This document shows, in pieces, positions 51,761 through 63,579 of a stretch of 64,000 nt of DNA; position 1 is the stretch's first letter, and every line of letters starts with the position of its first letter. Both the position numbers and the translations under genes were made by a program. This stretch comes from Evtepia gabavorous. GTDB taxonomy: Bacteria > Bacillota > Clostridia > Oscillospirales > Oscillospiraceae. Location: the NCBI RefSeq assembly GCF_003425665.1, contig NZ_QQRQ01000001.1, forward strand, positions 124,001 through 188,000, in the 5' to 3' direction. The notes beneath the pieces are model-generated. The model saw only the letters and a program-made list of their open reading frames with translations. It did not search any database and was not told the origin of the DNA.

Positions 51761-51798
51761 AAACCGAGGCGTTCTAAAAAGAACGCCTCGGTTTCTGT
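51761..51798. terminator. Terminator after the M56 operon, probably bidirectional
   Basis: AAACCGAGGCGTTCT and AGAACGCCTCGGTTT around an AAAA loop, between convergent genes. Confidence 0.85.
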
Positions 51799-51825
51799 TT
51801 GGAATTTCTTATGAGGAGGAGAAAA

Positions 51826-52134
51826 TCATTTCAAGAACGCTTCCAGCTCTGCCTTGGATTTTACCCCCACGGAGACATCCACGGGTTCTCCATCCCGGAA
51901 GAGCAGGAGCGTGGGAATGGCGGAAATTTGATAGCGCTGTGCCAGTTCAGGGGCTTCGTCTACGTTGACTTTTCCAAAGGAAATTTCCGGATGCTCTTCC
52001 GCCAGTTCTTCCACCACGGGAGAGAGCATGGAACAGGGCCCGCACCAGGCAGCCCAGAAATCCAGCAGCACAGGGGCAGAGGACCGGGTGACCTGATCAT
52101 CAAAGTTTTCCTGGTTGATGGTGGTGATTGCCAT
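51826..52134 (-). CDS. trxA: Thioredoxin
   Basis: A 102-residue thioredoxin with the normal redox site WCGPC (Cys31 and Cys34) in LDFWAAWCGPCSML, and the cis-proline in SAIPTLLLFRDG. It reduces protein disulfides in the cytosol. No thioredoxin reductase gene is adjacent. The ATG at 52134 follows AAGGAGTGCTGACT; the longer reading from 52227 runs through the promoter region and is rejected. Confidence 0.97.
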   Translation of the reverse strand: MAITTINQENFDDQVTRSSAPVLLDFWAAWCGPCSMLSPVVEELAEEHPEISFGKVNVDEAPELAQRYQISAIPTLLLFRDGEPVDVSVGVKSKAELEAFLK

Positions 52135-52356
52135 AGTCAGCACTCCTTTTTGCAGATAGTTTGTTTTGTTGTGGATAGCATACCCGAAAATCCATCCTTT
52201 TACTGTGATCAAGACACATAAAAGCACAGGATTTCAAAAAACTTTTCAGGGTTTGCGCTGGATTTCTGGGATTTCCGTGCTTCCCATGGTTATTTTAGCA
52301 GGCCTTATTGGAAGAATAGAGGGGGGCGGGCAATGCGCAAGCCGGGTATTTGGGGG

Positions 52357-53067
52357 TTAGGGTTCCGCAGACAGGGGATCATCCGTGTCGCGGATGTGAT
52401 AGATGATGCAGGGACGACCACCGGTATTGTAGTCCATGTCGCTGGTAATAATACGCTGTTCAACCAGATAGTTCATATAGCGCCGCACGGTGACAACGGA
52501 CAGCCCGACATGGCTGGCAATGTCATCACAGGTATGTCCCTTCTGGGCGGTGTCACGGAGGTAGCCTTCAATGAGGGAAAGGGTCTGGCTCTGCAGCCCT
52601 TTGGGCATGGCAGAGGAGCTGCCGGCTCCCGTGGAGGAGATATGGAGCAGGGCGGAATCCAGTTTGGTCTGGGTGAATTTTCCGCTGTGGATGGCATTGC
52701 GGCGCTGGCAGAAGGTTTTCAGGGCCAGCTGAAACCGCTCATATCCAAAGGGTTTAATTAGATAATCTGTTACACCGAGACGCATGAAGGCTTCGATGGT
52801 GGTGGCGTCGTCTGCGGAAGTTACCATGATAACGTCTGCGTCCACGCCTTCCGCGCGAAGCGCCCGGAGCAGGTCCAGTCCGCTCATCTGGGGCATGTAA
52901 ACATCCAAAATAATCAAATCCACAGGGTTGCTGCGCAGCCAGAACAGAGCGGGATGAGCAGCGGAAAAAGTCTGAACCACACAAAAGCGGTTGTCCATTT
53001 CAACATAGCGGCGGTTCAAATGGGTGATGACAGAATCGTCTTCAATGATGACAGTACGGTACAGCAT
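52357..53067 (-). CDS. Response regulator, DcuR/CitB family
   Basis: A 236-residue regulator. The receiver domain (about 3-120) has the acidic pocket Glu9-Asp10-Asp11, phosphorylation site Asp55 (LIILDVYMP), Thr/Ser in MVTSADD and Lys in YLIKPFGYERF. The C-terminal half (about 150-225) is the winged helix of the citrate/dicarboxylate regulators, ASHVGLSVVTVRRYMNYLVEQ. The target is probably a transporter or fermentation operon elsewhere; none is adjacent. AGGAGATCACT precedes the ATG at 53067. It lies 17 bases after the kinase gene. Confidence 0.93.
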   Translation of the reverse strand: MLYRTVIIEDDSVITHLNRRYVEMDNRFCVVQTFSAAHPALFWLRSNPVDLIILDVYMPQMSGLDLLRALRAEGVDADVIMVTSADDATTIEAFMRLGVTDYLIKPFGYERFQLALKTFCQRRNAIHSGKFTQTKLDSALLHISSTGAGSSSAMPKGLQSQTLSLIEGYLRDTAQKGHTCDDIASHVGLSVVTVRRYMNYLVEQRIITSDMDYNTGGRPCIIYHIRDTDDPLSAEP

Positions 53068-53084
53068 AGTGATCTCCTGTTTCT

Positions 53085-54707
53085 TTATGTGTGGTCAGTC
53101 AGCGTGATAATAAATGAAGTGCCAACCCCCAGGTCGGATTCTACCCGGATGGTTCCATTGTAGGTCTCTATGATATCTCGGACCAAGGCGAGCCCCGTTC
53201 CACGGCCATCCCCTTTGGTGGAGAAGCCCCGCTCAAAGATATGCTGCTTGACTTCCTCCGTCATGCCGGGCCCGGTGTCGTCTACGCTCAGAAGGAGACC
53301 GTGGGCCCCCTCCCGGATGCTGACGGTGACTTCACTGGGGACATCTGCGGGGGCGCCCCGCATGGCATCAAAGGAATTCTCGATGAGGTTGCCCAGAACG
53401 GTGATGAGACCAGTGACTGGCAAATACTGCCCATTTCCATGCAAGGTGCTGGCAGGGTCCAGGGTGAACAGGATATCCAGTTCCGCCGCGCGATAGGCTT
53501 TTCCAATCAGCAGAGCGGCCACGGAGGGGTCCTGTATCCGGTCACTGATGTAGCCGATGGACTGCGCGCGGGTTTCGGTGATTCGGAGCACATACGCCTC
53601 GGCGTGCTGGATGTCGCCCAGCTGCAGCAGCCCAAGGATTACGTGGAGCTTGTTGGTAAACTCATGGGTGTAGGCTCGCAGTGCCTCGACGATGTGCTGT
53701 ACCCCGGTCAGGTCCTGGGCGAGCTTGGTTACCTCTGTGCGGTTGCGGAAAATCGCCACAGCCCCCTCAATTTTTCCGTTGTGCCAAAGGGGAATCCGAT
53801 CGGAAAGGACGGAGACATGGGTGATGGATTCCAGACTGATATTGTATTCCGGCAGGCCGGTCCGCATTACCCGGGGAATACTGGAGCGGGGATAAACCGC
53901 CTTCAGTGGCTGCCCCAGCGCGGCGGACTGATCAATCTGCAAAATTTCTGATGCTGCCCGGTTGAGATAGGTGACACACTTGTTTTCATCAATGGCCAGC
54001 AGGCCTTCATCCAAGGCGTCCAGGATATCCATACGCTGAAGAAACAGCTTGCGAAAGGCGTCGGGCTCATAACCGAGCAATTCCTCCTTGATATTTCGGG
54101 ACAGGCGCAGACTCAGGAGGCTGCCGGCGATCAGCGCGACCACACAGGCAAGCAAGTGAAACAGCAGCATACGCAGGACCATCATTTGAATGGAGCGCAT
54201 ATAGATGCCCACCATAACAAAGCCGGTCAGTTCTCCTTCGGAGGAATAGATTGCCGCATAGGCACAGCGGTCAGTCCCGGAGGGGGCCTCCCCATTGTAG
54301 AGCATGGTGTCGTTGCCCGCAGTGAACCACGCCATCACACTCTCGCTCAGCGGGGTTAAGAGCGTAGGGTCATCTGCGCCGGAGGCCAGGTCATAGAACG
54401 CCACGGGAGCGCCGCTTTTATCATATACCGCGAAGACATCAATGCTGGGAACATTGCGGACGGTGCGCCGGATGTACTCAGTGGCCTGGGTATGGTGGAT
54501 GTCCTCCATCAAGACAGGGGTGTTTGCGGCCACCTGCGCGGCGCTGGAGAGGGTCTGGTCCCGGGAACGGCTTTCCTGGATTAAGTTGAGCAGAAAGCTG
54601 ACACCAAGGGAAAGTCCCAGGGCAATCACGATACCCAGTAGGAGCATTTTCCGGATTTGAACATAGATCTTAGGACTGGTGTTTTTTTTCTTGTGCATGG
54701 GCAGCAT
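53085..54707 (-). CDS. Sensor histidine kinase, DcuS/CitA family
   Basis: A 540-residue membrane kinase. A membrane segment (about 20-40), a periplasmic PAS-like (PDC) domain (about 45-175), a second segment (about 178-200), a cytosolic PAS domain (about 215-330), then the HPK7-type H-box with the phosphorylated histidine in YTHEFTNKLHVI. The ATPase part has NLIENSFDA (N-box), DTGPGM (G1), GFSTKGDGRGTGLALV (F/G2). It senses an external ligand, probably a carboxylate, and phosphorylates the regulator downstream. The start at 54707 or 54698 is not decided; AGAGG lies 3 and 12 bases before them. Confidence 0.93.
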   Translation of the reverse strand: MLPMHKKKNTSPKIYVQIRKMLLLGIVIALGLSLGVSFLLNLIQESRSRDQTLSSAAQVAANTPVLMEDIHHTQATEYIRRTVRNVPSIDVFAVYDKSGAPVAFYDLASGADDPTLLTPLSESVMAWFTAGNDTMLYNGEAPSGTDRCAYAAIYSSEGELTGFVMVGIYMRSIQMMVLRMLLFHLLACVVALIAGSLLSLRLSRNIKEELLGYEPDAFRKLFLQRMDILDALDEGLLAIDENKCVTYLNRAASEILQIDQSAALGQPLKAVYPRSSIPRVMRTGLPEYNISLESITHVSVLSDRIPLWHNGKIEGAVAIFRNRTEVTKLAQDLTGVQHIVEALRAYTHEFTNKLHVILGLLQLGDIQHAEAYVLRITETRAQSIGYISDRIQDPSVAALLIGKAYRAAELDILFTLDPASTLHGNGQYLPVTGLITVLGNLIENSFDAMRGAPADVPSEVTVSIREGAHGLLLSVDDTGPGMTEEVKQHIFERGFSTKGDGRGTGLALVRDIIETYNGTIRVESDLGVGTSFIITLTDHT

Positions 54708-54833
54708 GAACCTCTGAACAATAAAATTTCCTGTTTATCATATCACATCCGTCAAGCGGCATCAAACCCGTTTGGAGGGGAAAGGGATGGAAACCGTCAT
54801 TTTGCGCGGTTTGCGTTTTTTACTTTTTTAAGA

Positions 54834-54861
54834 TTGCCTTTCTTCTTTGGAAGACTAAAAT
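54834..54861 (+). promoter_or_regulatory. Candidate promoter of the atp operon
   Basis: TTGCCT (54834-54839), a 16-base spacer and TAAAAT (54856-54861), 33 bases before atpB. Confidence 0.45.
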
Positions 54862-54894
54862 AAGGTGCGATCTGAAAAACGAAAGAGGTGGTAC

Positions 54895-55584
54895 ATGTTG
54901 GATGAAATTCAAGCGGCGCTCAATGAGCAGCTTCAAAACAAGACGGCATTTGAGATCCCTCTGTTTGGCGGGATTCCGGTGCCGGCGTCTGCGGTGGTCA
55001 CCTGGGTGATTATCCTATTGCTCACGCTGCTTGCCATTTGGTTGACCCACGACCTAAAAGAACGGCCGGGCAGGCGGCAGGCGGCGGCAGAGATGTTTGT
55101 TGGGTTCATCAACAATTTCTGTCAGGAAATCTTGGGGGAAAAATATTGGCGTACCTTTGCGCCTTATCTTGGTACCATCGGCCTGTATCTTTTGTTTGCG
55201 AACCTATCCGGGCTGTTTGGGGTGGCACCGCCCACCAAAGATTTGAATGTGACAGCGGGCTTGGCGATCATGAGCCTGGTGCTGATCTACGGTTCCCAGT
55301 TCCGCTATCACGGGCTGGGCGGTGGACTGAAGAAATTTGGCCAGCCGTCCGTGATCATCACGCCGCTGAACGTGATGGAGGTTGGCATCCGGCCGCTCGC
55401 CCTGTGTATGCGGCTGTTCGGCAACATTTTAGGGGGCTTTATCATTATGGAGCTGATTAAGACGGTGGCTCCTGCTGTGGTTCCCGTTCCGTTTAGCCTA
55501 TACTTCGATATCTTTGACGGGGTATTGCAGGCGGTTGTGTTCGTGTTCCTGACAACACTGTTCCTTTCGGAATCTTTGGAGTAA
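54895..55584 (+). CDS. atpB: ATP synthase F0 subunit a
   Basis: A 229-residue proton channel subunit with about five membrane helices. GIRPLALCMRLFGNILGGFIIMELI contains the essential arginine of subunit a, and FDGVLQAVVFVFLTTLFLSESLE is the usual C-terminus. It forms the half-channels through which ions reach the c ring. The ATG at 54895 follows AAAGAGGTGGTAC; an earlier start at 54865 lies too close to the promoter. No atpI gene precedes it. First gene of atpBEFHAGDC. Confidence 0.95.
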   Translation: MLDEIQAALNEQLQNKTAFEIPLFGGIPVPASAVVTWVIILLLTLLAIWLTHDLKERPGRRQAAAEMFVGFINNFCQEILGEKYWRTFAPYLGTIGLYLLFANLSGLFGVAPPTKDLNVTAGLAIMSLVLIYGSQFRYHGLGGGLKKFGQPSVIITPLNVMEVGIRPLALCMRLFGNILGGFIIMELIKTVAPAVVPVPFSLYFDIFDGVLQAVVFVFLTTLFLSESLE

Positions 55585-55602
55585 GCAGAGAAAACATCCT
55601 GA

Positions 55603-55851
<249 letters not shown>

Positions 55852-55866
55852 TCGGGGGCGTGACCG

Positions 55867-56352
55867 TTGGTTCTGAATCTGAACTGGGAGATCATCTGGG
55901 TTTTTGTTAATCTGTTGATTTTGTTCCTGCTGATGAAAAAGTTCCTGTTTGGCCCCATCACCAAGCTACTGGACGAGCGGGCCAAAGGTGTCGCGGACAC
56001 TTTGGATCAGGCGGAGACGCAGCTGGCGGAAGCGGAGCGGCAGAAGGCGGAGTATACCCAGCAGCTGGCAAGTGCCCGGGGAGAGGCGGCCCATATTGTG
56101 GAAGAAGCGCGGAAACGGGCGGACTTGGCGTACAGCCGACGCATGGATGAGGCGGCCCAGGATGTCCAGCGCCTTAATGAGCAGGCGGCCCGTCAGAGAG
56201 CAGCGGACCGGGAGGCCATGCTGGCCTCGGCACAAAAGCAGGTGGCTGACTTGGTGCTGCTGACCACGGCCAAGGTGTCACAGCGTACGCTGGACGCGGA
56301 CGCCGACCGTGCCATGCTGGACGCCCTCCTGGAGGAGGTCGGTGACGAGTGA
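55867..56352 (+). CDS. atpF: ATP synthase F0 subunit b
   Basis: A 161-residue peripheral stalk subunit. One N-terminal membrane helix (WEIIWVFVNLLILFLLMKKFLFGPI) leads into a long charged coiled coil with EAERQKAEYTQQLASARGEAAHIVEEARKRAD as its core. The start is a TTG at 55867, 15 bases after the atpE stop, with a GGGGGCGTG site; no ATG fits. Its last codons overlap the atpH start. Confidence 0.92.
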   Translation: MVLNLNWEIIWVFVNLLILFLLMKKFLFGPITKLLDERAKGVADTLDQAETQLAEAERQKAEYTQQLASARGEAAHIVEEARKRADLAYSRRMDEAAQDVQRLNEQAARQRAADREAMLASAQKQVADLVLLTTAKVSQRTLDADADRAMLDALLEEVGDE

Positions 56353-56876
56353 TGAGCACACCTGCATTCCGCTATGCAGCGGCGCTGTACCGCACGGGCT
56401 GCCCTGTGGAGCGCCTGTGTGAAACAGCGGATTACCTGACGGACAGCCCGCCTTTGTGGGAGGCATTGTGCAGCCCTGTGGTGGAAGTGCGGGAGAAAAC
56501 TGCGGTGCTGGCCCGCCTGCCCTCTTTTACAGAGGATGTGCGGCTGCAGCATTTTTACGCGCTGCTGGCGGAGAAGGGCCGGTTCCCGCTGCTTCCTGAC
56601 ATTGTGGAGGAGTACCAGCGTCTGGAAAGAAAGCAAAAGGGCGAAGGATTGTGCCGTCTCCGGTGTGCCCGGGACCCGGGGGACCAGGCGTTGGGTGCCC
56701 TGGCCCGGCGTTTGTGCAAGAAGTATGGGTATCAGTCCCTCACCTTCGCCATTGAACTTGATCCAGCGGTATTGGGTGGTTTCGTGCTGGAGATTGACGG
56801 GGTAACTTACGATAAGAGTGTGCAGGGGCAGCTGCATGCCTTGGCACAAAATCTCCGGGAGGGGGGAAAACATTGA
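56352..56876 (+). CDS. atpH: ATP synthase F1 subunit delta
   Basis: A 174-residue delta subunit (OSCP). An N-terminal helical bundle (about 1-100) and a C-terminal [16 protein letters not shown]-like block ([28 protein letters not shown]) are typical. It links the top of F1 to subunit b. Sequence in the middle is divergent, as is normal for delta. Its ATG overlaps the atpF stop codon, and its stop overlaps the atpA start. Confidence 0.9.
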   Translation: MSTPAFRYAAALYRTGCPVERLCETADYLTDSPPLWEALCSPVVEVREKTAVLARLPSFTEDVRLQHFYALLAEKGRFPLLPDIVEEYQRLERKQKGEGLCRLRCARDPGDQALGALARRLCKKYGYQSLTFAIELDPAVLGGFVLEIDGVTYDKSVQGQLHALAQNLREGGKH

Positions 56877-58377
56877 AGCATTCAGAGGAAATTATATCCA
56901 TTCTCCAGGAGGAGATTGCCCAGTATGACAACCGAACCCGCCGCAGCGAAAGCGGTACGATCCTGGAGATTGGCGATGGCATTGCTACGGTTTATGGGCT
57001 GGACCGTGTGGTCTATGGAGAACTGGTGGAATTTGAAACGGGTGCGCGGGGCATTGCCCTGAACCTGGAACGCGACAGCGTAGGCGTTGTGCTGCTGGGC
57101 AGCGAGGCGGGCCTGCATGAGGGTTCCTGGGTCAAGCGCACAGGACGTCCGGCGGATGTCCCTGTTGGGGAGGAACTCATTGGCCGGACGGTCAACGCAT
57201 TGGGGGAGCCCATCGACGGCTTGGGGCCCATCGCTTCGGTGGAGACCCGTCCCATTGAGCATGAGGCCTCCGGCGTTGTCACCCGGGAGCCGGTGAACCA
57301 GCCCCTGCAAACCGGCATTCTGGCCATTGACGCCATGGTGCCCATTGGCCGTGGGCAGCGAGAACTCATCATTGGAGACCGCCAGACGGGAAAGACTGCC
57401 ATTGCCGTGGATACCATTTTGAACCAGAAGGGGCAGGATGTCATCTGCATCTATGTGGCCATCGGCCAAAAGGCCTCTACCGTGGCCAAGCTGCGGGGGA
57501 CGCTGGAGAAATTTGGTGCGCTGGAGTACAGTATCATCGTGTCTGCCACCGCGGCGGATTCTGCCCCGCAGCAGTATATTGCGCCCTATGTGGGAGCTGC
57601 CATCGGGGAGTATTTTATGGAGAAGGGACGGGATGTCCTCATTGTATATGATGATCTCTCCAAGCACGCGGTGGCATATCGGACCCTGTCCTTGCTGCTG
57701 CGCCGCTCCCCTGGACGGGAGGCCTATCCAGGGGACGTGTTCTATCTCCATTCCCGCCTGTTGGAGCGGGCCTGCCGCCTGACCGAGGCATACGGCGGGG
57801 GCTCCATGACAGCTCTGCCGATCATTGAGACCCTGGCGGGAGATGTGGCGGCTTATATTCCAACCAATGTTATCTCCATTACGGACGGTCAGATCTATCT
57901 GGAGAATGACCTGTTTTTTGCCGGTCAGCGGCCTGCGGTCAATGTGGGGCTGTCGGTCTCCCGTGTGGGCGGTTCTGCCCAGACAAAAGCAGTGAAGAAG
58001 ACGGCGGGAACGCTGCGGATTGACTTGGCCCGGTTCCGTGAGCTGGAGGTATTTACCCAGTTTAGCTCGGACCTGGATCAGGAGACCCGCCAGGCGCTGG
58101 ACCATGGCAAGTGCCTCATGGAGATTCTCAAGCAGCCGCTGCATCATCCTATGGCGGTGTGGAGACAGGCGGTGATCCTGTATATTGCCACAAGCAATCT
58201 GCTGTCTGACGTGCCCTTGAACCGAGTCAATCGGTTTGTCCAGGAATTTGCCGACAGCCTTCAGGCGGAGCACGGCGGCCTGGTGGAGGAAATCCAGTCC
58301 ACGGGCACACTGCCCGGGGCGGTGACGGAGCAAATTCGCGGGGCACTGGAAGCGTACAAAAAGCAGGTGAGCGTATC

Positions 58378-58390
<13 letters not shown>
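56873..58390 (+). CDS. atpA: ATP synthase F1 subunit alpha
   Basis: A 505-residue alpha subunit of normal length. [13 protein letters not shown] is the Walker A loop (about 169-181), [12 protein letters not shown] with the Arg-bearing [14 protein letters not shown] lies in the centre, and the [16 protein letters not shown] motif is the alpha signature (PROSITE ATPase alpha/beta pattern type). It carries the non-catalytic nucleotide site. It starts with TTG at 56873, overlapping the atpH stop, after a GGGAGGGGGG site. Confidence 0.97.
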
Positions 58391-60745
<2,355 letters not shown>

Positions 60746-60746
<1 letters not shown>

Positions 60747-61147
60747 TGGAGAAGACATTTCAACTGGAGATTATGACCCCGGAGAAGCAATTTTTCAAAG
60801 GCCAAGCGGAGGGGCTGATCATGCCGGCGCTGGACGGAGAGTATGGAGTGCAGCCGGGCCATGAGCCCATTGTGACCGCGCTGGAGCCCGGCACAGTACG
60901 GTACTGTGTAAAGGGGCAGTGGGATGACGTGATTGTCGGCCAGGGATTTGCCGAGGTGATGCCGGACTATGCCATTCTTCTGGTGTCCACGGCGGAACGC
61001 CCAGGGGAGATTGACAAAGCCAGGGCGGAGCGGGCCAAAGCCCATGCGGAGGAATGCCTGCGTCAGAAGCAAAGTGTGCAGGAGTATCACCGTTCCAAAG
61101 CGGCCCTGGCCAGGGCAATGGCACGGCTGAAAGCGGCGGCCAAATAA
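60746..61147 (+). CDS. atpC: ATP synthase F1 subunit epsilon
   Basis: A 133-residue epsilon subunit. FQLEIMTPEKQFFKGQAEGLIMPALDGEYGVQPGHEPIVTALEPG is the N-terminal beta-sandwich and DKARAERAKAHAEEC begins the C-terminal two-helix part that can inhibit hydrolysis. The ATG at 60746 overlaps the beta-subunit stop codon; a GTG at 60743 is also in frame. Last gene of the operon. Confidence 0.93.
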
Positions 61148-61166
61148 CTGGATTAGGATTCGAGAA

Positions 61167-61210
61167 GAAACGCGGTGTTTCCTCATGGGAGAGGAACACC
61201 GCGTTTCTGT
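61167..61210 (+). terminator. Rho-independent terminator of the atp operon
   Basis: GAAACGCGGTGTT and AACACCGCGTTTC form a long stem around a 15-base loop; the T run is short. Confidence 0.75.
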
Positions 61211-61316
61211 ATACCTTGCTGGATCAAAAGGGCAGCCATGGAAAGGGAATGGGAAAAACTTGCGGAAATAGAGACAGGCTGGGAGGGAATAGAGTAGAGC
61301 ACAGGAGGTGCTGCCC

Positions 61317-62003
61317 ATGATTTCAGCATGGATATTACTGCTGCTCAATACCCTCTGCTTTCCCCTCCGGTTGGGAAACGCCGGGTCATTTCCCCGCCCC
61401 TTGAAGGCGGAGGAGGAGCGAGAATACTTAGAACGGTTTGCCAATGGAGACTTGGAAGCCCGGAACAAATTGGTGGAACATAATCTTCGCCTGGTTTCCC
61501 ACATTCTCAAAAAATATTATGTACAGGCCGGAGATCAGGACGATTTGATTTCCATTGGAACCATTGGTTTGATTAAAGGGATTTCCACGTTTAAGCCGGA
61601 CAAAAAGGTGCGGCTGGCCACCTATGCCAGCCGCTGTGTGGAGAATGAGATTCTCATGCATTTTCGCAGCCAGAGAAAGTACCAGGGGGATGTCTCCCTG
61701 TCCGATTCCATCGACTCCGACCGGGAGGGAAACGCGCTGTCACTGATGGATGTTATCAGTGTGGAGGACGATATGCTGGAGAACCTGGATGCCCGGGATT
61801 CCTGTGCCAAAGTTCGACGCTGCGTTGAACACTGCTTGACAGAACGGGAAGCCAAAGTGATTTCCCTGCGTTACGGTTTGGACGGCGAGGGGCCGCGCAC
61901 CCAGCGAGAGATCGCGTCTTCCTGTGGCATCAGTCGTTCCTATGTATCCCGCCTTGAAAAGAAAGCTTTGGGAAAACTCCGGGAGGCAATGGAGAAAGGA
62001 TAA
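61317..62003 (+). CDS. sigK: Sporulation sigma factor sigma-K
   Basis: A 228-residue sigma-70 family factor for late mother-cell sporulation genes. The first 20 or so residues are hydrophobic (ISAWILLLLNTLCFPLRLG), the pro-sequence that is removed in pro-sigma-K. Region 2 has LVEHNLRLVSHILKKYY and DLISIGTIGLIKGISTF, and region 4 has TQREIASSCGISRSYVSRLEKKAL. The gene is continuous, without the skin-type insertion of Bacillus or Clostridioides. ATG 61317 follows AGGAGG by 8 bases. No sigma-E type promoter was clear. It is a single gene between two terminators. Confidence 0.93.
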   Translation: MISAWILLLLNTLCFPLRLGNAGSFPRPLKAEEEREYLERFANGDLEARNKLVEHNLRLVSHILKKYYVQAGDQDDLISIGTIGLIKGISTFKPDKKVRLATYASRCVENEILMHFRSQRKYQGDVSLSDSIDSDREGNALSLMDVISVEDDMLENLDARDSCAKVRRCVEHCLTEREAKVISLRYGLDGEGPRTQREIASSCGISRSYVSRLEKKALGKLREAMEKG

Positions 62004-62008
62004 CAGGG

Positions 62009-62049
62009 AACCGGCCCGGGACCTGTAAAATACAGGTCCCGGGCCGGTT
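62009..62049. terminator. Bidirectional terminator between sigK and purA
   Basis: AACCGGCCCGGGACCTGTA and TACAGGTCCCGGGCCGGTT, a 19-base perfect stem around an AAA loop. It lacks a long T run on either side. Confidence 0.7.
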
Positions 62050-62061
62050 GGAGCGGTCAGG

Positions 62062-63345
62062 TCAGGGGTGCAGTGCGATTTCATGACGTTTGGGGCCGGT
62101 GGAAACCATTTTAATAGGAGTCTGAATTTCCTGGGAGATAAAGTCTACATAGGCTTTGGCGTTGGCAGGCAGCGCCTGGTAATCTGTGATTCCGCGAATG
62201 TCAGATTTCCATCCGGGCAATGTGGTGAAGATGGGTTTGGCACGGGATAACAGAGCGGGAACGGGAAACGATTTGGTAACTTGACCATCCACTTCATAGG
62301 CGGTACAGACCGGGATTTCATCCAGATAGCTCAAAACATCCAGACAAGTCAAAGCCACTTCCGTAGCGCCCTGCACCATACAGCCGTACCTGGTGGCCAC
62401 CGTGTCAAACCAACCCACCCGGCGGGGCCGTCCTGTGGTAGCGCCGAACTCCCCTTGGTCTCCTCCCCGGCGGCGAAGTTCTGCCCCGGCTTCTCCCAGA
62501 AGCTCACTCACGAAAGGCTCTGTTTGCGCACCGACACAGGAGGAGTAGGCCTTGGTGACACAGATGACATCGTGAATCGCGGTGGGTGGAACCGGGGCGC
62601 CCACACAGCCAAACCCGGCTAACGTATGGGAAGACGTGGTCATGGGAACCATGCCCAAGTCAGGGTCCTTCATTGCCCCTAATTGTCCTTCCAGGAGGAT
62701 GGACTTGCCGTTCTGCAGGGCCTGATGCAGGTAGGTCACGGTATCTCCCACGTAGGGGGAAATGATCTCACGCAGCTCAAGCAGCTCACGGAATAGGGCT
62801 TCCGCGTTGATGGGAGGTTTATGATACAGGGTTTGGAACAAGATATTTTTTACCTCAACAGCTCGCTCTACATGCTCCCGTAGACGAGGAGGATCAAACA
62901 GGTCGCAGACCTGGATACCAATTTTGGCATATTTGTCTGAGTAGAAGGGGGCAATTCCGCTTTTGGTGGACCCGAAAGCGTGTCCTCCCAGACGCTCCTC
63001 CTCATAGGTGTCTTGAAGGATGTGATAGGGCAGCAGCAGTTGGGCCCGGTCAGAGATCATTAAATTGGGGGTGGGAACGCCTGCCTCAGCAAGATGACGG
63101 AGTTCACTTGTAATCTTTTGCATGTCTAAGGCCACGCCATTTCCAATGACATTGGTAATATGGGCGTAAAAAACGCCTGAGGGCAGGGTGTGCAGCGCAA
63201 AACGGCCGTAGTCGTTGATAATGGTGTGCCCCGCGTTGGCGCCCCCTTGAAAACGAACCACAATATCCGATGCTTCCGCCATTAAATCCGTAATTTTTCC
63301 TTTGCCTTCGTCACCCCAGTTGGCGCCGACAATCGCTTTTACCAC
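62062..63345 (-). CDS. purA: Adenylosuccinate synthetase
   Basis: A 427-residue GTP-dependent enzyme that joins IMP and aspartate on the way to AMP. VGANWGDEGKGKITD is the GTP phosphate loop with the catalytic Asp, QGGANAGHTI follows, GSTKSGIAP contains the IMP-binding region, and GEFGATTGRPRRVGWFD with TGPKRHEI near the end are signatures. The start is a GTG at 63345 after AGGAGGGATCTCT; a longer reading from 63411 has no site. It is monocistronic. Confidence 0.96.
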   Translation of the reverse strand: MVKAIVGANWGDEGKGKITDLMAEASDIVVRFQGGANAGHTIINDYGRFALHTLPSGVFYAHITNVIGNGVALDMQKITSELRHLAEAGVPTPNLMISDRAQLLLPYHILQDTYEEERLGGHAFGSTKSGIAPFYSDKYAKIGIQVCDLFDPPRLREHVERAVEVKNILFQTLYHKPPINAEALFRELLELREIISPYVGDTVTYLHQALQNGKSILLEGQLGAMKDPDLGMVPMTTSSHTLAGFGCVGAPVPPTAIHDVICVTKAYSSCVGAQTEPFVSELLGEAGAELRRRGGDQGEFGATTGRPRRVGWFDTVATRYGCMVQGATEVALTCLDVLSYLDEIPVCTAYEVDGQVTKSFPVPALLSRAKPIFTTLPGWKSDIRGITDYQALPANAKAYVDFISQEIQTPIKMVSTGPKRHEIALHP

Positions 63346-63425
63346 AGAGATCCCTCCTTGCAATGATTCATACGATACACGTGCACCGCACGATGAGACT
63401 TGGTCCCGCATAAGAAATACAACTC

Positions 63426-63454
63426 ATTATAATACTCGGTATTTCAAGATGCAA
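63426..63454 (-). promoter_or_regulatory. Sigma-A type promoter for purA
   Basis: On the minus strand TTGCAT (63454-63449), a 17-base spacer and TATAAT (63431-63426). Confidence 0.65.
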
Positions 63455-63515
63455 GAGTAGAGTCGAAAAATTTCATTTTTATTTTGGGGAATTCAAAATT
63501 CTGAAGAACTCCCTC

Positions 63516-63544
63516 TTTACATTCACGATTTACCTTGCTAAAAT
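63516..63544 (+). promoter_or_regulatory. Candidate promoter for the YerC-like gene
   Basis: TTTACA (63516-63521), a 17-base spacer and TAAAAT (63539-63544). Confidence 0.45.
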
Positions 63545-63579
63545 AAAAAAGCAGTTGAGAATAAAAGGAGAAGAGTTTC

